A DNA stretch of 11,179 bases, taken from NCBI GenBank assembly GCA_030824255.1, contig JAVBYB010000107.1, positions 1 through 11,179 on the forward strand, written 5' to 3'. This DNA comes from a bacterium. Its GTDB lineage: Bacteria > Pseudomonadota > Alphaproteobacteria > Caulobacterales > Hyphomonadaceae. Positions 1-6,228 of this stretch are shown one piece after another (the stretch's first letter is position 1; the number at the start of each line of letters is the position of its first letter). The translations under genes were made by a program, and so were the position numbers. The notes under the pieces are model-generated. The model worked only from the letters and a program-made list of their open reading frames with translations, was not told the DNA's origin and did no database searches.

Positions 1-1194
1 CTCGCCTATTCCGGCGGCCTCGACACCTCGATCATCCTGAAATGGCTGCAGACCGAATACGGTTGCGAAGTCGTCACATTCACCGCCGATCTGGGGCAGG
101 GCGAGGAATTGGAGCCTGCGCGCAAGAAGGCGCAGCTGATGGGTATCAAGGACGAGAACATCTTCATCGAGGATGTCCGCGAGGAATTCGTCCGCGACTT
201 CGTCTTCCCGATGTTCCGCGCAAACGCCGTCTACGAGGGCCAGTACCTGCTCGGCACCTCGATCGCGCGCCCGCTGATCGCCAAGCGCCTCGTCGAGATC
301 GCGAAAGAGACTGGCGCCGACGCCATCGCCCACGGCGCCACCGGCAAGGGCAATGACCAGGTCCGCTTCGAGCTTTCGGCCTACGCGCTGAACCCCTCGA
401 TCAAGGTCATCGCCCCGTGGCGCACATGGGAGTTCAAGTCCCGCACCGACCTCATCGAGTTCGCCGAGAAGCACCAGATCCCGGTCGCGAAAGACAAGCG
501 CGGGGAGGCCCCGTTCTCGGTCGACGCCAACCTGCTGCACTCCTCCTCCGAGGGCAAAGTGCTGGAAGACCCCGCCGTCGAGCCGCCGCCCTACGTGTTC
601 ATGCGCACCATCTCGCCGATGGAAGCGCCCGACGTGGTCACCGAAATCACCATCGGCTTCGAGCGCGGCGACGCTGTCTCGCTCAACGGCAAGGCTCTCT
701 CGGGCGCAACACTGCTGGCAGCTCTCAATGATCTCGGCCGCGACAATGGCATCGGCCGGCTCGACCTGGTCGAGAACCGCTTCGTTGGCATGAAGTCGCG
801 CGGCGTCTACGAGACGCCCGGCGGCACGATCCTGCTGCAGGCCCACCGCGCCATCGAGTCGATCACGCTTGATCGCGGCGCCGGCCACCTGAAGGATGAA
901 CTGATGCCGCGCTATGCGGAGCTCATCTACAACGGCTTCTGGTTCGCGCCGGAACGCGAGATGCTGCAGGCCGCCATCGACAAGTCCCAGGCCAACGTCT
1001 CGGGCACCGTCACGCTCAAGCTCTACAAGGGCAATGTGATCGTGACGGGCAGGGCCTCGCCCAACTCGCTCTACTCCGCCGCCCATGTGACGTTTGAGGA
1101 CGACGCCGGCGCCTACGACCAGAAAGACGCTGAAGGCTTCATTCGCCTGAACGCCCTTCGGCTGCGCCTGCTGGGCCAGGCCCGGAAGGGATAG
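1..1194 (+). CDS. argG: Argininosuccinate synthase, 5' end cut by window edge
   Basis: ArgG condenses citrulline and aspartate with ATP to argininosuccinate, the penultimate step of arginine biosynthesis in the cytoplasm. The frame is open from base 1 and gives 397 residues before TAG. The first visible residues are [10 protein letters not shown], the ATP-binding P-loop of the N-type ATP pyrophosphatase fold, which lies about ten residues from the start in this family, so only a short N-terminal piece is missing. [13 protein letters not shown] at visible residues 112-124 is the second family signature (nucleotide/citrulline/aspartate site). The C-terminal synthetase domain follows and ends normally, so apart from the window edge the gene looks intact. 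There is no partner arginine gene inside the window. The start codon and upstream control are not visible. Confidence 0.97.
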   Translation, partial: LAYSGGLDTSIILKWLQTEYGCEVVTFTADLGQGEELEPARKKAQLMGIKDENIFIEDVREEFVRDFVFPMFRANAVYEGQYLLGTSIARPLIAKRLVEIAKETGADAIAHGATGKGNDQVRFELSAYALNPSIKVIAPWRTWEFKSRTDLIEFAEKHQIPVAKDKRGEAPFSVDANLLHSSSEGKVLEDPAVEPPPYVFMRTISPMEAPDVVTEITIGFERGDAVSLNGKALSGATLLAALNDLGRDNGIGRLDLVENRFVGMKSRGVYETPGGTILLQAHRAIESITLDRGAGHLKDELMPRYAELIYNGFWFAPEREMLQAAIDKSQANVSGTVTLKLYKGNVIVTGRASPNSLYSAAHVTFEDDAGAYDQKDAEGFIRLNALRLRLLGQARKG

Positions 1195-1270
1195 GCCCGA
1201 AAGGCGTCTCCGTCTGAACTAAGCTTCAGAATTCAATCGAGGTTCCGGTCTTGCCGGCAGCCTGACCGGG

Positions 1271-1288
1271 CGCATGTAAAGACATGCG
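1271..1288. promoter_or_regulatory. Perfect 7-bp inverted repeat between argG and the receiver gene
   Basis: CGCATGT (1271-1277) and ACATGCG (1282-1288) are perfect inverted arms around an AAAG loop. The element sits about 76 bases after the argG stop and about 100 bases before the receiver gene. No T-run follows on either strand, so it is not a canonical intrinsic terminator. It could be an operator for a dimeric regulator or a small RNA hairpin. The symmetry is seen directly; the function is unknown. Confidence 0.3.
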
Positions 1289-1300
1289 AGCAGGAAAACA

Positions 1301-1331
1301 TTGCCTTTTCGCGTAAATGGTTAAGTATGCT
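1301..1331 (+). promoter_or_regulatory. Weak sigma70-like promoter candidate for the two-component genes
   Basis: TTGCCT (1301-1306) and TATGCT (1326-1331) resemble -35 and -10 elements, but the 19-base spacer is longer than optimal. It is the best match I see by eye in the 197-base spacer upstream of the receiver gene. It would give a 5' leader of roughly 50 bases. This is a weak prediction. Confidence 0.22.
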
Positions 1332-1391
1332 GCTGGCACGTAGCCGGGCGAGTCGTCCGCGTGCTGCGAGCATGAACTTCAGGAAGCGGCC

Positions 1392-1928
1392 ATGAATGTG
1401 CCCCCGCTCCCTTGGGATGGACCGAAAACGGCGACCCGCTTAGTCGCCGGAGACGGAGCGTCTCTCGGCGCCATCAGCGGGCGCGATCAGCCGGCCGCCG
1501 ACTGGATCTGCGTGGCCGCTGCGCGCAACATTCTCATCATCGATGACAATGACCGCCACCTCGACATTCTGAGCTCCATCCTCGCCTCGGTCGGACACGA
1601 TACCGAAACATGCGGGTCCGGCGCCGAGGCGCTTCGTCGCCTCGAGTCCCGGCATTTCGACGTGGTTCTGCTTGACCTCGTCATGCCGGAAATCAACGGC
1701 GTGGTGGTCGCGCACGAGATGCGACGCGATGGTCTCAACCGCGATACGCCCATCATCATCTGCACCGCCAACATGACAATCGCCAGTCGCCAGCTCGGCG
1801 ATCTTGCCGGCGTCGTCGACATTATCTCCAAGCCGATCGATACAGCAGCTCTCGTCCTCGCTGTCTCGCGCGCGCCGGTCCGGCCGCGCCAGCAGCGCTC
1901 CACGCCGACGGACCATCCATTGGTTTGA
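1392..1928 (+). CDS. Stand-alone response regulator receiver-domain protein
   Basis: A 178-residue protein with a single CheY-like receiver domain at about residues 46-160. The phosphorylation pocket is complete: acidic pair D51/D52, phospho-acceptor D95 in the VLLDLVMP strand, T125 and K147 (SKPID). There is no DNA-binding, enzymatic or HPt domain. A roughly 44-residue N-terminal extension and a short Arg/Pro-rich tail have no recognisable fold. The ATG is supported by AGGAAG (1381-1386), five bases upstream. The hybrid kinase gene starts 53 bases downstream (or overlaps if its TTG is used), so the two are probably co-transcribed. The receiver resembles the receiver fused to that kinase (about 45 identities over about 104 aligned residues, counted by hand). 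Likely roles are a phosphate sink, an intermediate in a phosphorelay, or a regulator acting by protein contact. The domain call is certain; the partner is inferred. Confidence 0.9.
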   Translation: MNVPPLPWDGPKTATRLVAGDGASLGAISGRDQPAADWICVAAARNILIIDDNDRHLDILSSILASVGHDTETCGSGAEALRRLESRHFDVVLLDLVMPEINGVVVAHEMRRDGLNRDTPIIICTANMTIASRQLGDLAGVVDIISKPIDTAALVLAVSRAPVRPRQQRSTPTDHPLV

Positions 1929-1956
1929 AGCGATCGCGTGTCCGTACTACGGTGGC

Positions 1957-1972
1957 GGGGAGGGCAAGGGGG
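1957..1972 (+). promoter_or_regulatory. Purine-rich ribosome binding region that favours the GTG start of the kinase
   Basis: GGGGAGGG (1957-1964) and AAGGGGG (1966-1972) lie 9-17 bases before the GTG at 1982. The alternative in-frame TTG at 1925 overlaps the receiver gene stop and has no purine-rich site in front of it. This is the main reason for choosing 1982. Confidence 0.5.
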
Positions 1973-1981
1973 CTGCCACAG

Positions 1982-4081
1982 GTGAGTGAATACGCAGACA
2001 TTGAACAGGCGCGGCTGGCTGCGCTGCGCGAGCTCGATCTCGCCAGCGCCGCGCCGTTCGAAGATCTCGATCGCCTGGTCAATCTGGCTGCTGACATCTG
2101 CGGCGCAGATCTTGCGGCATTCACCGTCCACGACGAAACACGGGCCTTCCACGTATCAGCCACGTTCGAGGCCAGCGAAGCCCTGCCGCGCACCGAATGC
2201 ATGAGCTCCCCCGTGCTGGAATTGCGCCAGCTCGTGCATGTCAGCGATGCGGCGTCAGACCCGCGGTTTGCACATGCGCGCTACGTCTCAGCGTTTCCTC
2301 ATGTGCGCAGCTTCGCCGCCATGCCCGTCGGCGTCGATCCGGGCCAACCCATTGGCGTCCTCGCCATCGGGCGCACGGCGCCGCACGAATTCGGGACCCT
2401 CGAAATTGCTCGCCTTGAGAAGATCGCGGCGCTCGTCTCGGCCTTCCTGTTCCAGCGTCGCGATGCAGTGCGCGCCCTGCGTGCAGCAGAGCAGACTGCA
2501 CAGGAACGTCAGCGCCAGCACCTGTTCGAGCTGATCTTCAACGCGATACGCGAAGGCGTGAACATTCATGCGCCTGGGCGCGGTCTCGTCGAGGTGAATC
2601 CGGCCTGCCTCGAAATCATGGGCCTCACCTACGAGCAGGTGATGGAGCGCGGCTACAAGGACGCACGTTGGCAATCGTTTCATCCCGACGGCACGCCCTA
2701 TGCGGCGAGCGACTATCCGGTCCTCGTCACGCTGCGCACGGGCGAGCCGATGCAGGACGTCCGCCTCGGCATGGAGCTGGCCGACGGCTCGATCCGTTGG
2801 CTGTCGGTCAACACCGTGCCCTTGAAGCATCCCGAGACGGGCGAGGTCGAATTCGCAGTCGTGACAATGAAGGACGTGACGGACCTTCATCTCGCCGAAG
2901 CGCGCCTTACGGCGCAAAACGCACGGCTGGCGGACGCCTTGCAGGAAGCCGAAAGGGCCAACCGCGCCAAGACGGACTTCATGGGCGTGATGAGCCACGA
3001 ACTGCGCACGCCGATGAACGCCATCATGAGTTGCGGCTTGTTGCTCTCCCAGTCCAAGCTCGATCCGATCCAGCGCCGCACGCTTGGCGTTCTGGAAGAT
3101 GCGGGCAAGCAGATGCTTGCCGTGCTCAACGATCTCCTGGATCTTTCCGCGCTCAATGCCGACAAGGTGCGTATCGAGCGCGAGCCCGTCTCGCTCCTGC
3201 GCCTGATCGAGGATGCGGCCGTCATCTGGGCGGGGGATGTCCGCGACAAGAAGCTATCGCTTACCATGATGGTCGAACCGTCCCTGTCAGCGCCGCGCAT
3301 GGTCGACAGCGCGCGCCTGCTGCAAATCGTTGGAAACCTCATTGCCAACGCCGTGAAGTTCACATCTGTCGGCGGCATAACGCTGCGCGCCTGGGCTGAG
3401 CGCGGTCCAAATGGGCAGGAGCGCGCGGCCGTTGAAGTGGAGGACACCGGCCCCGGCGTTCCGCGCGATGCGGTGGAGCGTATCTTCCTGCCGTTCGAGC
3501 AGATCGACGCGTCCAGCAAGCGCCAGCATGGCGGCCTTGGGCTCGGCCTTCATATCGCGCGTCGCCTGGCTGTCGCGATGGGTGGCGATGTCGAACTCGA
3601 TACGCGCGCTGGCCTGGGATCGCGCTTCACCGTGCGGATCGCAGCGCCGCTGGCGCTCAGCACCGGGCCGCGCCTCTCGCAGGCCAGCCCCGGCGAGGAA
3701 CAGGAAAGTACCGGCGCCTCGCGCGAAATCCTCTGCGTCGACGACAACCCGCGCAACCTCTACGTCGTCGCCGGGATGCTGCGCGCCGCCGGCCACCGGG
3801 CGACCGAATGCGCCTCTGGTCGCGAGGCGCTGGAGCTCCTCAGTCGCCGCAAGTTCGACGTGGTCCTGCTCGACATGGTGATGCCCGACATGGACGGGTT
3901 CGACGTGCTGGAATCGCTGCGGAGGCAGGAGGGGCCGAATGCCGCAACCCCGGTCATCGCCTGCACCGCCAACGTGCTGCCGCACCAGATTGAAGCCTAC
4001 AGAAAGGCCGGGACGGCTGACGTTGTGGCCAAGCCGATCGATGCGCAGGCCATGTTGACGGCCATCGCGCGGGCGGCCTGA
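1982..4081 (+). CDS. Hybrid sensor histidine kinase, GAF-PAS-HisKA-HATPase-REC
   Basis: A 699-residue protein, probably soluble since no transmembrane segment is visible. It autophosphorylates on histidine and passes phosphate to its own receiver. In order: GAF sensor domain (about residues 5-165), PAS domain (about 180-305), a coiled linker, the HisKA dimerisation domain with H339 in SHELRTPMNA, HATPase_c with N-box N456, G1 box DTGPG (488-492), F-box FLPF (502-505) and G2 box GGLGLGL (517-523), then a C-terminal receiver (about 582-699) with phospho-acceptor D631, T662 and K684. All catalytic boxes are intact. I chose GTG 1982 because of the upstream purine-rich site and because GAF kinases usually begin close to the ARLAALRELD-like segment. 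An in-frame TTG at 1925 would add 19 Arg-rich residues and overlap the upstream gene by four bases. The GAF and PAS ligands cannot be read from sequence. No HPt domain is present, so final phosphate transfer needs a partner elsewhere or direct transfer. Confidence 0.93.
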   Translation: MSEYADIEQARLAALRELDLASAAPFEDLDRLVNLAADICGADLAAFTVHDETRAFHVSATFEASEALPRTECMSSPVLELRQLVHVSDAASDPRFAHARYVSAFPHVRSFAAMPVGVDPGQPIGVLAIGRTAPHEFGTLEIARLEKIAALVSAFLFQRRDAVRALRAAEQTAQERQRQHLFELIFNAIREGVNIHAPGRGLVEVNPACLEIMGLTYEQVMERGYKDARWQSFHPDGTPYAASDYPVLVTLRTGEPMQDVRLGMELADGSIRWLSVNTVPLKHPETGEVEFAVVTMKDVTDLHLAEARLTAQNARLADALQEAERANRAKTDFMGVMSHELRTPMNAIMSCGLLLSQSKLDPIQRRTLGVLEDAGKQMLAVLNDLLDLSALNADKVRIEREPVSLLRLIEDAAVIWAGDVRDKKLSLTMMVEPSLSAPRMVDSARLLQIVGNLIANAVKFTSVGGITLRAWAERGPNGQERAAVEVEDTGPGVPRDAVERIFLPFEQIDASSKRQHGGLGLGLHIARRLAVAMGGDVELDTRAGLGSRFTVRIAAPLALSTGPRLSQASPGEEQESTGASREILCVDDNPRNLYVVAGMLRAAGHRATECASGREALELLSRRKFDVVLLDMVMPDMDGFDVLESLRRQEGPNAATPVIACTANVLPHQIEAYRKAGTADVVAKPIDAQAMLTAIARAA

Positions 4082-4189
4082 ATTAACCGGAAACGGTGCA
4101 GGTTAGCCTTGCGCTTGGCGTCGGCCCCGGTATTGCAGGCGCCGTAACGTAAGAAGAACACACCTCCCCAAACGGTACAGGACGACCCG

Positions 4190-4723
4190 ATGGACCTCTC
4201 GAAAATCACGATCGGCCCGAACCCGCCGGAAGACGTGCACGTCGTTGTCGAAGTGCCGCTGGGTGGCGAGCCGATCAAGTACGAGATCGACAAGGCGTCA
4301 GGTGCGATGTTCGTTGACCGCTTCCTGTACACGCCAATGCGCTATCCGTGTAACTACGGTTTCATTCCCCATACGCTTTCGCTCGATGGCGATCCGATCG
4401 ACGTGATGGTCGTCGGCAACCGCGCGCTCGTTCCGGGGTGCGTCGTGCGCGTCGTGCCGGTCGGCGTGCTGATGATGACGGATGACAAGGGCCAGGATGA
4501 GAAGATCCTCGCCGTGCCGCATCCGAAGCTCACGCGCTACTACGAGAAGGTGAAGCACTATAACGACCTGCCCGGTATCGTGGTCGAGCGCATCGTCCAT
4601 TTCTTCGAGCACTACAAGGACCTCGAGCCCGGCAAGTGGGTGAAAATCGAAGGCCTGCATGGTCCCGAGCGCGCGCGCGAACTGATCCTCGAAGCGATTG
4701 AACGCGCCAAGAACGCAAAATAG
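4190..4723 (+). CDS. ppa: Inorganic pyrophosphatase, family I
   Basis: A 177-residue cytoplasmic enzyme hydrolysing pyrophosphate to two phosphates with Mg2+, which pulls biosynthetic reactions such as nucleic acid and aminoacyl-tRNA synthesis forward. Length matches the bacterial hexameric family (about 175 residues). Active-site residues align with the E. coli enzyme at a constant offset of one: E21, K30, E32, R44, Y52, Y56, D66, D68, D71, D98, D103, K105, Y142 and K143. DGDPIDVMV (66-74) is the family signature. The ATG has AGGA (4179-4182) seven bases upstream. A 108-base gap separates it from the kinase gene, so it probably has its own promoter, though none is obvious. It converges with the LysE-type gene, with only seven bases between the stops. 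Confidence 0.97.
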   Translation: MDLSKITIGPNPPEDVHVVVEVPLGGEPIKYEIDKASGAMFVDRFLYTPMRYPCNYGFIPHTLSLDGDPIDVMVVGNRALVPGCVVRVVPVGVLMMTDDKGQDEKILAVPHPKLTRYYEKVKHYNDLPGIVVERIVHFFEHYKDLEPGKWVKIEGLHGPERARELILEAIERAKNAK

Positions 4724-4730
4724 GTCGGGC

Positions 4731-5345
4731 TTAGTGGCTGGCGAACACGACGGGATAGAGTGTCGCCACCAGGATCATCGCCATCGTCACGTTGAAGACA
4801 CGCAGCTTAACCGGGTCTCCCAGGAAGCGTCGTAGCTGTGCGCCCAGCAGCGTCCATGAACCCGTCGAGGGCAAGTTGATCGCGCCGAACACGGCGGCCA
4901 CAACCAGCAGGCTCACGATCGGATCGGCGGGCAGCGTGTAGGCGGAGACGGCGGTTAGCGCCATCGTCCACGCCTTGGGGTTCACCCACTGGAACAGGGC
5001 CGCCTGCACGAACGTCATCGGGCGGGCCTTTGCTTCTGTCTCAGCCTTCGCGCCCGGCGGCGCCGACGTCGCGATCTTCCACGCCAGCCACAGCAGGTAG
5101 GCGCAGCTGGCGTATTTCAGAACGGTGTGCGCCATCGGATAGTGTTCGAAAACCTTCGCGAGCCCGGCGCCTACGAGAACGATCATCAGCGTGAAGCCGA
5201 TCGACACGCCGAGCATGTGCGGGATCGAGCGGACGAAACCGAAATTCGTGCCCGACGCCATCAGCATCAGATTGTTCGGCCCCGGTGTGATCGAGGACAC
5301 AAAGGCGAAGGCGGCAAGCGCCGTGAAGAGCTCCGGGGTCAACAT
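4731..5345 (-). CDS. LysE/RhtB family amino-acid exporter
   Basis: A 204-residue inner-membrane protein with about six hydrophobic segments, the usual size for this family, which exports amino acids or related metabolites using the proton gradient. Family signatures are ITPGPNNLM in the first helix (19-27), FQWVNPKAW (118-126) and NLPSTGSWTLLG (157-168). The charged linker at about 97-109 fits the cytoplasmic loop between helices 3 and 4. I chose the ATG at 5345, giving MLTPELF, the typical family N-terminus. An ATG ten codons upstream (5375) would add a polar extension that contains the putative operator. No strong ribosome binding site is visible at either. The gene diverges from an Lrp/AsnC regulator, a common arrangement in which the regulator senses the exported amino acid. 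The substrate cannot be named from sequence. Confidence 0.92.
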   Translation of the reverse strand: MLTPELFTALAAFAFVSSITPGPNNLMLMASGTNFGFVRSIPHMLGVSIGFTLMIVLVGAGLAKVFEHYPMAHTVLKYASCAYLLWLAWKIATSAPPGAKAETEAKARPMTFVQAALFQWVNPKAWTMALTAVSAYTLPADPIVSLLVVAAVFGAINLPSTGSWTLLGAQLRRFLGDPVKLRVFNVTMAMILVATLYPVVFASH

Positions 5346-5357
5346 TTTGCAACAATG

Positions 5358-5374
5358 TGCCGCCCGGCTCGGCA
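5358..5374. promoter_or_regulatory. Putative operator in the lysE-type/Lrp divergent spacer
   Basis: TGCCG (5358-5362) and CGGCA (5370-5374) form a perfect 5-bp inverted repeat around seven bases, in the 72-base spacer between the divergent exporter and regulator genes. Lrp/AsnC proteins usually bind imperfect palindromes of about 13-17 bp beside their own and target promoters. The site would lie just downstream of the likely exporter transcription start. The symmetry is seen; binding is inferred. Confidence 0.3.
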
Positions 5375-5379
5375 TGTGC

Positions 5380-5409
5380 TTGCATTCTACGGGGCTGGGA
5401 GCCTATTTC
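5380..5409 (+). promoter_or_regulatory. Candidate promoter for the Lrp/AsnC gene, possibly giving a leaderless mRNA
   Basis: TTGCAT (5380-5385) and TATTTC (5404-5409) are spaced by 18 bases. Transcription from it would begin at about 5416-5418, at or next to the ATG, which has no Shine-Dalgarno sequence at normal spacing. On the opposite strand TAGAAT (complement of 5384-5389) is a good -10 for the exporter gene, so the two promoters would overlap and one regulator could control both. Confidence 0.3.
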
Positions 5410-5417
5410 TGCAATCC

Positions 5418-5870
5418 ATGGCGAAGATGGATGACATAAACGGCAGGATATTGCGCGAACTTCAGATCGACGGCCGGATCACGAACGCTGATCTGGCGCA
5501 GAAGGTGAGCCTGTCGCCCTCAGCCTGCCTGCGTCGCGTGCAGGAGCTGGAGAAGGACGGGGTGATCGCCGGATATCGCGCCGTGATAAACCGGTCCGCG
5601 ATGGGCGGCGGGTTCACGGCCTATGTCGCGGTGGGGCTTTCGGAACACCACAAGCGTAACCAGCGTAATTTCGAAAAGGCGATGGCGACCGCGCCGCAGG
5701 TCCGCGAATGTCACAATGTGACGGGGTCCATCGAATACATCCTGCGCGTCGAGGTGGAAGATCTCGTCGCCTACAAGCACTTCCATACCGAAGTGCTGGG
5801 CCAGGTGCCGGAAGTCGCCAGCATCACCAGCTATATCGTGATGGGATCGCCCAAGGATGAGCGCGCCTAG
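5418..5870 (+). CDS. Lrp/AsnC family transcriptional regulator
   Basis: A 150-residue cytoplasmic regulator. The N-terminal winged helix-turn-helix (about 4-55) reads MDDINGRILRELQIDGRI, then NADLAQKVSLSPSACLRRVQ, the classic AsnC-type DNA-binding pattern. The C-terminal RAM/AsnC ligand-binding domain (about 64-145) includes NVTGSIEYILRVEVED (100-115), around the glycine-containing effector loop. Length is normal for Lrp paralogues. The ATG at 5418 is used; ATG 5427 would drop three residues. The divergent LysE-type gene is the obvious target, and the protein probably also regulates itself. The effector is probably an amino acid but cannot be identified here. The open frame runs further upstream, but that part lies across the divergent promoters and the exporter gene and lacks family similarity. 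Confidence 0.93.
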   Translation: MAKMDDINGRILRELQIDGRITNADLAQKVSLSPSACLRRVQELEKDGVIAGYRAVINRSAMGGGFTAYVAVGLSEHHKRNQRNFEKAMATAPQVRECHNVTGSIEYILRVEVEDLVAYKHFHTEVLGQVPEVASITSYIVMGSPKDERA

Positions 5871-5897
5871 GCGGCTAGCCTAGCGCGGCTGCTTTTT
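5862..5897 (+). terminator. Shared hairpin terminator containing both convergent stop codons
   Basis: CTAGGC (5867-5872) pairs with GCCTAG (5878-5883) around GGCTA. After one bulged C (5866) the stem extends by CGCG/CGCG (5862-5865 with 5884-5887), giving about ten base pairs. TTTTT follows at 5893-5897, so on the plus strand it has the form of an intrinsic terminator for the Lrp gene. The stops of the Lrp gene (5868-5870) and of yjdM on the minus strand (5880-5882) lie in opposite arms. On the minus strand there is no T-run, so termination of yjdM is less certain. Confidence 0.6.
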
Positions 5898-6227
5898 CAC
5901 GAATTCGGACTTCAGCTTCATGGCGCCAAAGCCATCGATCTTGCAGTCGATGTCATGGTCCTCGTCGACCAGCCGGATGTTCTTGACCTTCGTGCCCTGC
6001 TTCACGACCTGTGATGAGCCCTTGAGCTTCAGGTCCTTGATCAGGGTGACGGTGTCGCCGTCCTCCAGCACATTGCCGTTTGCATCCTTGTATACGCGCG
6101 GACCATCAGCGGGCCTTGCAGCCGCCGGCGACCATTCATGTGCGCATTCTGGACAGACCAGCATGGCGCCATCGTCGTAGGCGAGGACGGAGCCACAGCT
6201 GGGGCAGGGCGGCAGTGTGTCGGACAA
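5880..6227 (-). CDS. yjdM: YjdM/PhnA-like zinc ribbon protein
   Basis: A 115-residue protein matching the family of E. coli YjdM (formerly PhnA, about 111 residues) along its length. An N-terminal zinc ribbon with two CxxC pairs (C8/C11 and C25/C28; CPSC and CPECAHEW) is followed by the compact C-terminal domain (about 44-115) with [20 protein letters not shown] and [16 protein letters not shown]. Despite the old phosphonate name, its biochemical function is not well established, and no phosphonate genes occur here. The start must be TTG at 6227: the next ATG is at codon 22, inside the zinc ribbon. The TTG is one base after the typA stop with no evident Shine-Dalgarno, so translation is probably coupled to typA. 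Its end converges with the Lrp gene. Confidence 0.88.
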   Translation of the reverse strand: MSDTLPPCPSCGSVLAYDDGAMLVCPECAHEWSPAAARPADGPRVYKDANGNVLEDGDTVTLIKDLKLKGSSQVVKQGTKVKNIRLVDEDHDIDCKIDGFGAMKLKSEFVKKQPR

Positions 6228-6228
6228 A

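Noticed and set aside
1311..1325. CtrA-like TTAA site upstream of the receiver gene
   Set aside because: Only one TTAA half-site is present; the second half at the required seven-base spacing is missing.
4086..4097. ACCG-GAAA-CGGT hairpin just after the kinase stop as a terminator
   Set aside because: Only four base pairs and no following T-run; a GNRA-type loop this short is common by chance.
5127..5417. Open frame extending the Lrp/AsnC gene about 97 codons upstream
   Set aside because: It lies antisense to the exporter gene and across the divergent promoters; Lrp family proteins are about 150 residues and start at 5418.
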